Assembly (NCBI GenBank): GCA_947259365.1
Contig: CAMYMC010000050.1
Coordinates: forward strand, 1 to 64,000
DNA length: 64,000 bases
DNA from: an uncultured Acidimicrobiaceae bacterium
GTDB taxonomy: Bacteria > Actinomycetota > Acidimicrobiia > Spongiisociales > UBA5794
Reading direction: 5' to 3'
Shown here: piece after piece, positions 8,415-18,296 of the stretch
Position numbering within the stretch: position 1 is the first letter of the stretch
Layout: every line of letters starts with the position of its first letter
Position numbers and translations under genes: made by a program
The notes under the pieces: generated by a model
The model's input: only the letters and a program-made list of their open reading frames with translations
The model's database searches: none
What the model was told of the DNA's origin: nothing

Positions 8415-9087
8415 CGGCGAACTTGTACCCGACGCCGTAGACGGTGAGCACAAGGGCGGGGTGTCTCGGGTCCGGCTCGATCTTGCGGCGGATGTTCTTG
8501 ATGTGGGCGTCGACGGAGCGCTCGTACGACTCGAACGAGACACCGTGCACCGCGTCGAGGAGCTGGGCGCGGGTATAGATGCGGCCGGGCTGGCGAGCCA
8601 TCGTCAACAGGATGTCGAACTCGGTGGACGTCAGCTCGACCTCGGTCCCGTCGACCGTCGCCCGCATCTTGGGGATGTCGATGGTCAGCGGCCCCGCCCG
8701 GACCACCTCGCCCCCGCCGAGGGTTGCGTCGGCGCGGCGGAGCACGGCCCTGATCCTCGCCACGAGCTCCTTGGGGCTGAAGGGCTTCGTGATGTAGTCG
8801 TCGGCCCCCAGCTCGAGCCCGACAATCCGGTCGCTCTCCTCGCTGCGGGCCGTGAGGATGATGATGGGGACAGAGGACGTCGCCCGCAGCTGCCGGGTGA
8901 CGTCGAATCCGTCCAGTCCGGGCAGCCCGAGATCGAGCACGATCATGTCCGGCCGCTCGGCGCGCGCCATCGACAGCGCCCCGGGCCCGTCGGCAGCTTC
9001 GAGCACGTCGAAGCCCGCCTGGCGCAGGTAGTCGCGCACCAGGCGGGCGATCTTGACCTCGTCCTCGACGACGAGCACTCGTTTCAT
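8407..9087 (-). CDS. OmpR/PhoB-family response regulator
   Basis: 226 residues. The receiver domain starts KRVLVVEDE, with the phospho-acceptor Asp at about 52 in IVLDLGLPGLDG, the switch Thr in IILTARSEE and the Lys in ITKPFSP. The C-terminal winged helix is of the OmpR type (ELTSTEFDILLTMARQPG, SVDAHIKNIRRKIEPDP, VYGVGYKFA). It is a DNA-binding transcription factor paired with the downstream kinase. ATG 9087 is preferred; another ATG lies at 9096. The third partner, a small membrane protein, starts the operon. Confidence 0.95.
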   Translation of the reverse strand: MKRVLVVEDEVKIARLVRDYLRQAGFDVLEAADGPGALSMARAERPDMIVLDLGLPGLDGFDVTRQLRATSSVPIIILTARSEESDRIVGLELGADDYITKPFSPKELVARIRAVLRRADATLGGGEVVRAGPLTIDIPKMRATVDGTEVELTSTEFDILLTMARQPGRIYTRAQLLDAVHGVSFESYERSVDAHIKNIRRKIEPDPRHPALVLTVYGVGYKFADA

Positions 9088-9109
9088 GAGGGGCATTCTC
9101 GCCGGTCGA

Positions 9110-9439
9110 TCATTCGACGTCCGGCACCCAGCCGTCGACCTCTTCACGGGCGTGGGCCATACGGTGCCACTCGTCGAATTCGTTCTCGCGGGACGACCTG
9201 CTGGGCCGGTCCGTCTGCCGCTCCCGCCACGACCACGGTGGGCCGGAGCGGTAGGGCGGCCGCCGGCCGAATCCACGCCCGATGAAACCGATCAGCGCGG
9301 CGAAGAAGACGATCTTCGCGAAGAACAACAGCGGTAGCAGCAGGAGGAACCCTGCGCCTGCGGCAGCGCCGGACACGCCACCGCCGAGCAACGACACCAT
9401 ACCGATGACGGCCAGGACCACGATGGCGAGCCGAATCAT
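9110..9439 (-). CDS. Small membrane protein at the head of the two-component operon
   Basis: 109 residues. A long hydrophobic N-terminal region could form two membrane segments: IRLAIVVLAVIGMVSLLGGG and GFLLLLPLLFFAKIVFFAALIGFIG. It is followed by a basic, Arg/Ser/Trp-rich cytosolic tail. AGAAGGAG lies 8 nt before the ATG. It precedes the regulator by 22 bases, so it may be a sensor accessory or a target of the system. A phage-shock-like membrane component is one loose comparison, but I do not recognise the family. Confidence 0.75.
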   Translation of the reverse strand: MIRLAIVVLAVIGMVSLLGGGVSGAAAGAGFLLLLPLLFFAKIVFFAALIGFIGRGFGRRPPYRSGPPWSWRERQTDRPSRSSRENEFDEWHRMAHAREEVDGWVPDVE

Positions 9440-9894
9440 CACGTGCACTCCTTCTCTCTGAGCCTGCCGCCATGGTCTCGAGCGAATGTGGAGAACTCGT
9501 GAACGGAGCGAGGACATACACCGGATGTCGGTGCTTCCAGCGCTGGCGCAGCCTCACCGGGGGCCACCATGGCTGCGCAGCCGGCTGGATCGGTGCGGGA
9601 CGACGATGCGACACGCCGTCTGGCGCAAACGACGGAGGGCAACCACCATCACGTCCGCGTCGGGTGCGGCGTGGGCATCGATGTCCTGCTGGCGACCCAC
9701 GAGGTCGGTCCCGAGGGCAGGGCCTCGACATGCTGCCGGGGACGACCGAGAGAGGTCGCAGGGCCTCCACCGATGCCGGGGTCGCCTATGCCGAGTTCAT
9801 CGAGGGCATGATCGACGACACCCCGCTGTGGCCGTGAAGGCGGGGGCGGGCCGCCCGGCGGAGAGGTCGGCAACCCTCGCCGTCTCTGTTGCGG
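9440..9894. other. 455 bases without an intact gene; possible degraded + strand frame
   Basis: Two + strand frames carry coding-like pieces: GIDVLLATHEVGPEG (frame of 9569) and AYAEFIEGMIDDTPLWP ending at 9837 (frame of 9472). A frameshift between them near 9715 would join them. No start with a ribosome-binding site and no family resemblance were found, so I do not call a gene. Confidence 0.3.
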
Positions 9895-10935
9895 TCACGA
9901 GGCCCAGTCGGGAGAGAAGTCCGGCTGCGGATCGTCGGTCAACTGGCGGGCCTCGGTGCCGTCGATCCGCATGATCCACAGGTCCGTCGCCGCCGACTGC
10001 ATGGAGTACGCCAGCCACTCTCCATCCGGCGACCACACGGGCGGTCCGTAGAAGAACTCGTCGTCGGTGAGCCGCGTCTGGTTGGCGCCGTCGCCATCGA
10101 CGAGGTAGAGGTCACTGCGATCACCCTCCGGGCTCATCGCTGCGAACGCGATCCGGGTGCCGTCGGGCGACCACGCCGCACCGTTCACCTGCCCGGGCAC
10201 ATCGGTGACCTCAGCAATACCGCTGCCGGTCGCGTCGGCTACGAGCACCGTCAGCTTGCCACCGGGCTGATTGGAGAGAAACAGGAACCGGGAGCCGTCC
10301 GGTGCCCACCTGGCGTCCAAGTCGAATGTCGGATCGGAGTCCACCAGCTGAGTGAACCCGGTTCCGTCGAGGTTCATCACGGCGACGTCCGGCCTGTCCT
10401 GAGGCTCGCCCTCGCTGTCGTTGTTGAAGATCAGCGCCGTGCCGTCGGGGTGCCAGTCGGCGTTGAAGCTGCTGAAGTCGGAGATCTGGGTATTGCCCGT
10501 GCCGTCGGCGTTGACGACCCAGATGAGCTGCTCGCCGGTGCTCGACGTCCAGTACACGATCTTGGTGCGGTCGGGCGACCAGCGGGGGCTCACGACGTCC
10601 ACATCGCGCTCGGTGACGGCTGTCAGGTCGCCGGATTCGGGGTCGATGAGAACCATCCGCCCGACGCCGCCGATCATCTTCACGAAGACGATGGCATTGG
10701 CGAGATCGGGTTCCGGCTCCGGCGCGGTGGTCGTAGTGGTCGATGTCGTGGTCGTGGTCGACGGCGCGGCGGTGGTCGTCGTTGTCGCGGCAGTGATGGC
10801 CGTCGTTGCGGCCGACCCAGCCGGTGCCGCCGTGGTTGCCGGCGGGGCAGTCGTGGTGGTCGTACCTCCTGCACCGTCGTCGCCACAGCCGGTCGCGACG
10901 AGCACGAGGGCCATGAGCGGGATGCGCATCCTCAC
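9895..10935 (-). CDS. TolB-like beta-propeller lipoprotein with Thr-rich linker
   Basis: 346 residues. Signal peptide and lipobox LVATGC (Cys 17), then a 55-residue low-complexity linker of Thr/Ala/Pro, then six PD40/WD40-like blades with repeated PDGTxIAF- or SPDGxxL-type motifs (WSPDRTKIVYW, WHPDGTALIF, WAPDGSRFLFL, WSPDGTRIAF, WSPDGEWLAY). It would be anchored outside the membrane on a flexible stalk. Similar propellers bind proteins or sugars; the ligand is unknown. It is monocistronic. Confidence 0.85.
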   Translation of the reverse strand: MRMRIPLMALVLVATGCGDDGAGGTTTTTAPPATTAAPAGSAATTAITAATTTTTAAPSTTTTTSTTTTTAPEPEPDLANAIVFVKMIGGVGRMVLIDPESGDLTAVTERDVDVVSPRWSPDRTKIVYWTSSTGEQLIWVVNADGTGNTQISDFSSFNADWHPDGTALIFNNDSEGEPQDRPDVAVMNLDGTGFTQLVDSDPTFDLDARWAPDGSRFLFLSNQPGGKLTVLVADATGSGIAEVTDVPGQVNGAAWSPDGTRIAFAAMSPEGDRSDLYLVDGDGANQTRLTDDEFFYGPPVWSPDGEWLAYSMQSAATDLWIMRIDGTEARQLTDDPQPDFSPDWAS

Positions 10936-11247
10936 CGGCTTCCTCCTCGCTTCTCACGCCCCTCGCCGGCGAGGCTACACCCTCTCCCGTCGGCGCCAGC
11001 CGGCGCCGACGGCTCACCCGCCGCAGCGACGCGAGCGTTCGCCCGCCAGATGGGATTGGACGACATCAGGGTGGAAGAGCATCCGTCCCGGACATGGTGT
11101 CCGGCACCCGAACGAGCCCGCTCCCCGGCGTTCTTGCAGGCCGACGGCTGGAAACCGTTGGGGCACAAGGATTCAGGGTGTCCGCTGATCTGGCGTTTGC
11201 CAACGACACCGCGACGACATTCCGGGTGCGGCGAGGCGCAGAAGGCG
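10936..11247. other. Intergenic region, no gene seen
   Basis: About 310 bases between the propeller lipoprotein and the tRNA terminator hairpin. Long frames across it are GC-skew artefacts with no motif. It should hold the leftward promoter for the lipoprotein gene. Confidence 0.5.
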
Positions 11248-11270
11248 TTTCCCTTGTACCACAAGGGAAA
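11248..11270 (-). terminator. 9-bp hairpin just past tRNA-Leu
   Basis: tttcccttg and caagggaaa enclose a 5-nt loop, 5 bases after the tRNA 3' end. It is AT-richer than its surroundings and is probably the tRNA terminator. Confidence 0.6.
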
Positions 11271-11275
11271 CAGGG

Positions 11276-11361
11276 TGCCCGGGGAGGGATTCGAACCCCC
11301 ACGCCCCCGAAGGGACAGCGGATTTTAAGTCCGCCGCGGCTGCCACTTACGCCACCCGGGC
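11276..11361 (-). tRNA. tRNA-Leu(TAA)
   Basis: 86 nt. The acceptor stem gcccggg/cccgggc is perfect, the anticodon loop is cttaaaa with anticodon TAA, and the long variable arm (tgtcccttcgggggcg) and ggttcgaat T-loop mark a class II Leu tRNA. The CCA is not encoded. It reads UUA, a very rare codon in such GC-rich genomes. In Streptomyces the equivalent tRNA (bldA) is regulatory; whether this holds here is unknown. Confidence 0.95.
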
Positions 11362-11475
11362 GACGGGATGCAGGCTACCGGAGCCGCCCGGCGGCGCCGA
11401 GCGAGGCCCTCTGCGGCGGCGGTAATCTCTGGCACTCACCACGACGACCGCGAAGCGATATTGGAGGACTTCCCC

Positions 11476-13542
11476 GTGAAGGTGTTCCCGCCCGAGAAGA
11501 TCCGCAACGTGGCCCTCGTCGGCCACAACGGCGCCGGCAAGACGACGCTTGCCGAGGCGCTGCTCTACCGGGCAGGCGCGATCGGGCGGCTCGGCCGGGT
11601 CGAAGACGGCAACACGGTGTTCGACTACGACCCCGAGGAGCACAAGCGGAGTATGTCGCTGTCGCTGGCCATGGCTCCGTTCGAGTGGAACAGCCACAAG
11701 ATCAACCTCATCGACACCCCCGGGTATGCGGACTTCGTCGGCGATGTCAGGGCGGCGTTGCGGGTCACCGACCTCGCCGTGTTCGTCGTCAGCGCCGTCG
11801 ACGGGGTCGAGGTCCAGACGGACAACGTGTGGCGGATGGCCGAGGACCTCGGCGTGCCCCGGATGATCTTCATCAACAAGCTCGACAAGGAACGGGCCTC
11901 GTTCGACCGCACGCTCGAGGCGCTACGAAGCCGCTTCGGAGCCGGCATCGCGCCGATCGAGCTGCCGATCGGCGAGGAGGCGTCCTTCCACGGCGTCGCC
12001 GACCTGTTCTCCGATACCGCCTACTTGTACGACTCGGGATCGGGCCAGCCGGCGGAGCTCCCCGAGGAGATGGAGGGTCGCATCCAGCGGGTCCACGACA
12101 ACCTCGTCGAGGGCATCGTCGTCGCGGACGACGACCTGCTGGAGCGCTACCTCGAAGGAGACGTCCCCTCGGTGCAGGAGTTGGAAAAGACGATGGCCAT
12201 CGGCGTCGCCGACGCCACTGTGTTCCCCGTCGTCTGCGGCTCTGCGACCGGCCCGATCGCCGTCGACCGCCTCGCCAACTACATCGTCGAGATCGGGCCG
12301 CCCCCGACGGTGCGTGGCGGAGTCGAGGTCGAGGCCGGGGGCGAGCTCGTCGAGGTCGAGCCCAGCCCTGGGGGCGACCCCCTCGCCTTCGTCTTCAAGA
12401 CGCTCGCCGACCCCTACGTCGGCCAGATCTCCCTCTTCAAGGTGCTCTCGGGCACGGTCAAGTCCGAGATGACGCTCCACAACACCCGCTCCGGCTCCGA
12501 CGAGCGGCTGGCCAAGATCGCGTACATGGTGGGCAAGGAAACGGAGCTGATCGGCGAGGTTCCGGCAGGAGACATCGGGGCGGTGTCCAAGCTCAACAAC
12601 ACGTCGACCGGCGACACCCTGGCACCGAAGGGCAAGCCGGTGAGGGTCCCGGGGATCGCCCAGCCCGCCCCGGTACTTGCGGTCGCTATTTCGGCCGCGA
12701 CCCAGGCGGACGAGGACAAGCTCGCCAACGCCCTCCGCCGCCTCCAGGACGAAGACCCGGCTCTCCGCGTCGAGCGCAACGACGAGACGAAACAGACCCT
12801 GCTGCGGGGGGCCGGCGAGACGCACCTCACCATCGCCATCGAGAAGCTCCAGCGGAAGTTCGGCGTCGAGGTGGCGCGCCACCAGGTGAGGGTTGCGTAC
12901 CGGGAGACGATCACGCGGCCGGCGGACGCCGAGGGCAAGTACAAGAAACAGACCGGAGGGCGCGGCCAGTTCGGCGTCGCCATGGTGCGGGTCGAGCCCA
13001 ACGAGCGGGGAGCGGGGTTCGAGTTCATGGACGAGATCAAGGGCGGCTCCATCCCCCGCCAGTTCATCCCGGCGGTCGAGCGGGGAATTCGCGAGACGAT
13101 GGCCGACGGGGGTGTTCACGGATACCCGGTCGTGGACGTGATCGTCCACTGCGTCGACGGCAAATACCACTCCGTCGACTCGTCGGAGATGAGCTTCAAG
13201 ATGGCCGGCCGGATCGGCTTCAAGGCGGCCATGGACAGCGCCGGTCCCATCATGTTGGAGCCGATCTCGCGCATCGAGGTCACGGTGCCCGCCGACTACC
13301 AGGGCGACGTCATGGGCGACCTGTCGTCGCGACGGGGCCAGGTGCAGGGCACGACGGCGGCGGCCGGCGGCCGCCAAACGATCCTCGCGATCGTGCCGAC
13401 GTCGGAGATCCTCACCTACGCCATCGACCTGCGCTCGATCTCCCAGGGATGGGGCACATTCGTCGCCGAGCACGACCACTACGCCGAGCTTCCACCCCAC
13501 CTCGTCGAGCGCGTCGCCAAGGCCGACGAAGACGACGACTGA
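11476..13542 (+). CDS. Elongation factor G paralogue (EF-G2/FusA2 type GTPase)
   Basis: 688 residues. The translational GTPase domain has P-loop GHNGAGKTT, G3 DTPGYADF and G4 NKLD, followed by EF-G domains II-V, including GRGQFGVAMVRVEP and RRGQVQGT near the end. The P-loop lacks the AHIDAGKTT form of canonical EF-G, matching the actinobacterial paralogue group (for example mycobacterial FusA2). Its role in translation is not settled. GTG 11476 is preferred: GGAGG lies 8 nt upstream and the product then starts KVFPPEKIRNVALVG. It is not in a str operon (no rpsL, rpsG or tuf nearby), which also argues for the paralogue. Confidence 0.92.
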   Translation: MKVFPPEKIRNVALVGHNGAGKTTLAEALLYRAGAIGRLGRVEDGNTVFDYDPEEHKRSMSLSLAMAPFEWNSHKINLIDTPGYADFVGDVRAALRVTDLAVFVVSAVDGVEVQTDNVWRMAEDLGVPRMIFINKLDKERASFDRTLEALRSRFGAGIAPIELPIGEEASFHGVADLFSDTAYLYDSGSGQPAELPEEMEGRIQRVHDNLVEGIVVADDDLLERYLEGDVPSVQELEKTMAIGVADATVFPVVCGSATGPIAVDRLANYIVEIGPPPTVRGGVEVEAGGELVEVEPSPGGDPLAFVFKTLADPYVGQISLFKVLSGTVKSEMTLHNTRSGSDERLAKIAYMVGKETELIGEVPAGDIGAVSKLNNTSTGDTLAPKGKPVRVPGIAQPAPVLAVAISAATQADEDKLANALRRLQDEDPALRVERNDETKQTLLRGAGETHLTIAIEKLQRKFGVEVARHQVRVAYRETITRPADAEGKYKKQTGGRGQFGVAMVRVEPNERGAGFEFMDEIKGGSIPRQFIPAVERGIRETMADGGVHGYPVVDVIVHCVDGKYHSVDSSEMSFKMAGRIGFKAAMDSAGPIMLEPISRIEVTVPADYQGDVMGDLSSRRGQVQGTTAAAGGRQTILAIVPTSEILTYAIDLRSISQGWGTFVAEHDHYAELPPHLVERVAKADEDDD

Positions 13543-13560
13543 GCTGAGACGCGCTCAGTC
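13537..13560 (+). terminator. 8-bp hairpin at the end of the EF-G paralogue gene
   Basis: gactgagc and gctcagtc pair around an 8-nt loop spanning the stop codon. It sits between convergent genes and may serve both. Confidence 0.4.
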
Positions 13561-13589
13561 CGGGATCGGCGCCGATCGCGTCACCCGCC

Positions 13590-14507
13590 TCACGCCCCAG
13601 CTGCTCGCAGGGCTACGCCGTCCAGGAGGTCGGACTCGGACACGACGAGCCGCTCGGTTCCCGCGACGGCCAGCGCCTGCTCGGCCACGAGGACGCCTCC
13701 GACGACGACCGGGGCCCGCGCCGGGTCGAGTGACGGGATTGCGACGATGTCGTCGAGCTCCATGGCGGCGAGTCGATCGACCAGGGAGGTGAGCTCGTCG
13801 CCGGTCAGCTCGGCGCCGTGCACCGCTGCCGGGTCGTAGGCGGCGAGCCCCTTGGCGATGGTCGCAAGCGCCGTGAAGGTCCCGGCCACTCCGATGACTG
13901 TTGCGGGCATCTCGGGGAGCGAGACGACGGCGAGCGCCTCCGCGGCGCCCGCCCTCGCCGCTTCGAGGTGAGACGGAGGCACCGGGTGGGTGCCGAGGTA
14001 GCGCTCGGTGAGCCGCACGGAGCCGGTGTCCACCGACACCGCGTACTCGAGCTCGGTGGTGCCCATGACGAACTCCGTGCTCCCTCCGCCGAGGTCGATG
14101 ACGAGTGCAGGTCGGTCGCCTTCCACACCCGACAGCGCGCCGAGGAAGGACAGCTCGGCCTCCTCGGCGCCGGAGATCACGTCGGGCCGCACCCCGAGCG
14201 CAAGCTCGGCGCGGTCGAGGAACGCCTCCCGGTTGACGGCATCACGAGCCGCCGAGGTGGCGACGGCGCGAACGCCGGCGACGTCCCAGGCACGGACGGC
14301 CTCACCGTATCCGGCGAGCACGGCGATCGTGCGCCCCATCGCCTCATCGGACAGGGTCCCGTCGGCGTCGACCCCCTGCCCCAGGCGCGTCACCGTCACC
14401 CTCCGGTCCAACCACTCGAGGCGCTGCCCGAGTAGATCGCCCCCTCCGGCCTCGGCGACGAGAAGGCGGATCGAGTTCGTGCCGATGTCGACCGCGGCGA
14501 CCCTCAC
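13590..14507 (-). CDS. ppx: Exopolyphosphatase / guanosine pentaphosphate phosphohydrolase family
   Basis: 305 residues of the Ppx/GppA family (actin-like ATPase fold). The N-terminal phosphate-1 motif is VAAVDIGTNSIRLLV, the second is VIDLGGGSTEFVMG, and adenosine-type Gly motifs lie in the C-terminal half (VIGVAGTFTALA, VVVGGVLV). It releases phosphate from polyphosphate or pppGpp in the cytosol. At about 300 residues it is the short actinobacterial form without the C-terminal HD domain. GTG 14507 overlaps the DUF501 stop (GTGA), and GGAGGG precedes it. It is the last gene of the eno-ftsB-DUF501-ppx run. Confidence 0.93.
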   Translation of the reverse strand: MRVAAVDIGTNSIRLLVAEAGGGDLLGQRLEWLDRRVTVTRLGQGVDADGTLSDEAMGRTIAVLAGYGEAVRAWDVAGVRAVATSAARDAVNREAFLDRAELALGVRPDVISGAEEAELSFLGALSGVEGDRPALVIDLGGGSTEFVMGTTELEYAVSVDTGSVRLTERYLGTHPVPPSHLEAARAGAAEALAVVSLPEMPATVIGVAGTFTALATIAKGLAAYDPAAVHGAELTGDELTSLVDRLAAMELDDIVAIPSLDPARAPVVVGGVLVAEQALAVAGTERLVVSESDLLDGVALRAAGA

Positions 14508-15023
14508 CGCTTCGGCTCCCTCCAGGCGGGATTGCGAACGACGACGCCTTCGAGGTCGGCGACGCAGGCGGTGGAGCAATCCAGCGGCTCGATGTCGGCG
14601 GCGGTCTGCTCCCCCACCGGGTTGTCGTTGCCGGCGGCATGATCGGCGTAGTGGGCGTGGAGGCACTTGACCCCACCCGCCGAGCCCCCGACCCCTCCCG
14701 ACGGCCGGTGCGCCGGGGCGTCCGGGGCGATGAGCGCGTCCCGCTCGGCGGCGTAGCGGCGCATCGCTCGCTCGTAGCGGGCGGCGAAATCGCCATCGGC
14801 CTCGATGCGGGTCGCGGCGGCGACGACGCCGCCGGCCGACTCGATCCTGCCGATGCGGCGCAGGGCGAGAGGGCAGGTGAGCCAGTAGCGAGTCGGGAAC
14901 GGCGTGCCATCGTCGAGGTGAGGCGGCACGGCGATCACCGTCGGCACGCCGAGATGGCAGCGGGCCACCGCGTCGACGGGCGACCGAGGCTCTCTCTCCA
15001 GCTGGGCGGCGATCGCCGCCCGG

Positions 15024-15031
<8 letters not shown>
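14504..15031 (-). CDS. DUF501 family protein
   Basis: 175 residues matching the DUF501 family found next to ftsB and ppx in actinobacteria and some firmicutes. Recognisable blocks are REPRSPVDAVARCHLGVPTV, PFPTRYWLTCPLALRRIGRIES and VKCLHAHYADHAAGNDNPVG. Conserved Cys (TCP, KCLHAH and a terminal CSTAC) and His residues suggest a metal site, which is an inference. It overlaps ftsB by 8 bases and ppx by 4, so the three are translationally coupled. Biochemical role unknown. Confidence 0.9.
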
Positions 15032-16783
<1,752 letters not shown>

Positions 16784-16790
16784 TCATCGG

Positions 16791-18296
16791 TCACTCCGCG
16801 CGTCGTGACGCCTCCGCACCGGCCACGCTGCCGCCGGCGTTCAGCTCGGTCTTCGCCGCCTCCCAGAGGGCGTCCATCTCGTCCAGGGAGAGGTCCTCGA
16901 GGCGGTTCCCCGCCGCAGTCGCAGCCGCCTCGAGGTGACGGAACCGCTCTTCGAACCGGTCGTTGGCGCGCCGCAGCGCGAGTTCGGCGTCGACGCCGAG
17001 GTGGCGGGCGACGTTGACGACGGCGAAGAGCACGTCGCCGAGCTCGTCGAGGGCGGCGGCCTCGTCGCCGGTGGCGGCCCGGAGCTCGGCGAGCTCCTCG
17101 TCGAGTTTGGCGAGCACCGGCTCGAGAGTGGCCCAGTCGAACCCGGCGGACGCCGCCCGCCGCTGCAGCTTGTCGGCTTTCGAGGTCGCCGGCAGCGCAG
17201 CCGGGATGTCGTCCATCAGCGAGTCGCGGCCCTTCTCGTGGCGCTTCAGCTCCTCCCAGTTGGCGCGGACGGTTGCCGCGTCCTCCGCCTCCACCTCGCC
17301 GAAGACGTGGGGATGGCGGCGGACGAGCTTGCGCCGGATCTGCTCGGCGATCTCCTCGACATCGAACAGCCCGGCTTCGCGGGCGAGGGTGGCGTGGAAG
17401 ACGACCTGGAGGAGCAGGTCGCCGAGCTCCTCTTCGACGAGGGCGTAGCCGGCGTGGTCGATCTCCCCGCGGGGGGCATCGGCCGGGAGGCGGCTCAGCG
17501 CCTCGACCGTCTCGTAGGCCTCCTCGACGAGGTGGCTCACCAGCGTGTGGTGGGTCTGCTCCCGGTCCCACGGGCACTCGCGGCGAAGCCGGCGGTTCGT
17601 CACCACGAGGCCGTGCCACCCCACCGGGTCGGGATCGACGAACAGGGTCGTCCTCGGTCCGGGCCGGCAGCGCGCCGCCTCCCGGAGCTCGACGGTCTCG
17701 ACCACCTCGTCGGCGTCCCCGAGGCGTTCGAGGACCACGACCGGCGTGGTGCCGGCCAGCACCTTCGAGAGGCCTCCGGCCACGTCGGAGAGCACGAGCG
17801 GCCCATCGACCTGCGTGATGAGCGTGGGAACGTGGAGGGGAAGCGGGTCCGGCAGGTCCCGGCCGTCGAGCACCTGGACGCCGCGCCCCAGCGGATCGAG
17901 CCCCAGGCGGTCCCAGACGAGGTCGAGAAAGGAGCCGCCGGCGATGACGTCGAACGTGATGCCGGCGGCCGCTGCGGCTGCCCGGACCTCTGCCACGGAG
18001 CGCTCCCCGACGTGTGCGCTGCCGGGAACGGCGTAGACCGCGGGCGCGGTAGCGGCGATGCCGACGACCCGCTCTGCGATCGCGCCGTACACGGCGTCGA
18101 GATCGGGGGCATCGTCGTAGAGGTCGTCGCAGAACGTCACCGCTCTCGATGAGGCGATTTCGGCCGCAGCCGGATGCGACGCGGTCCGCACGACGATCGT
18201 GCGGTCGGGGTCGTCCAGCGCGGCGAGCGCCGCCGGTGGTGTTGCGTCGATGCCTGCGGGCCCGAGCCCGACGACGACGAGGCGGGGCTCAGGCAT
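16791..18296 (-). CDS. mazG: Methylase-like/MazG fusion nucleotide pyrophosphohydrolase (YabN type)
   Basis: 501 residues. The N-terminal 220 residues resemble the tetrapyrrole methylase fold (LVVVGLGPAGIDATPPAALAAL, AVYAVPGSAHVGERS), as in Bacillus YabN. The rest is two tandem MazG modules. The first carries LRRECPWDREQTHHTL and EEAYETVEAL with EEELGDLLLQVVFHA; the second carries KLDEELAEL and ALDELGDVLFAVVNVARH. The EExxE-type metal sites are intact. MazG hydrolyses NTPs to NMPs for pool cleansing. The ATG overlaps the upstream parvulin gene stop by 8 bases. Confidence 0.93.
   Translation of the reverse strand: MPEPRLVVVGLGPAGIDATPPAALAALDDPDRTIVVRTASHPAAAEIASSRAVTFCDDLYDDAPDLDAVYGAIAERVVGIAATAPAVYAVPGSAHVGERSVAEVRAAAAAAGITFDVIAGGSFLDLVWDRLGLDPLGRGVQVLDGRDLPDPLPLHVPTLITQVDGPLVLSDVAGGLSKVLAGTTPVVVLERLGDADEVVETVELREAARCRPGPRTTLFVDPDPVGWHGLVVTNRRLRRECPWDREQTHHTLVSHLVEEAYETVEALSRLPADAPRGEIDHAGYALVEEELGDLLLQVVFHATLAREAGLFDVEEIAEQIRRKLVRRHPHVFGEVEAEDAATVRANWEELKRHEKGRDSLMDDIPAALPATSKADKLQRRAASAGFDWATLEPVLAKLDEELAELRAATGDEAAALDELGDVLFAVVNVARHLGVDAELALRRANDRFEERFRHLEAAATAAGNRLEDLSLDEMDALWEAAKTELNAGGSVAGAEASRRAE

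Noticed and set aside
9472-9837. 121-residue + strand ORF as a real gene
   Set aside because: Only its last 20 or so residues look coding and the rest is Arg/Gly-rich; no ribosome-binding site or -10 supports a start. Kept only as a note on the intergenic region.
10730-10900. Repetitive gtcgtc/ggtggt tract that might look like a short tandem repeat or CRISPR
   Set aside because: It is codon repetition for the Thr-rich linker of the propeller lipoprotein. There are no regular spacers; the same explanation covers 41740-41830.
11094-13547. 817-residue + strand ORF overlapping the EF-G paralogue
   Set aside because: It is a frame shadow of the real EF-G-type gene, Arg/Gly-rich with no motif, and it runs through the tRNA-Leu gene.
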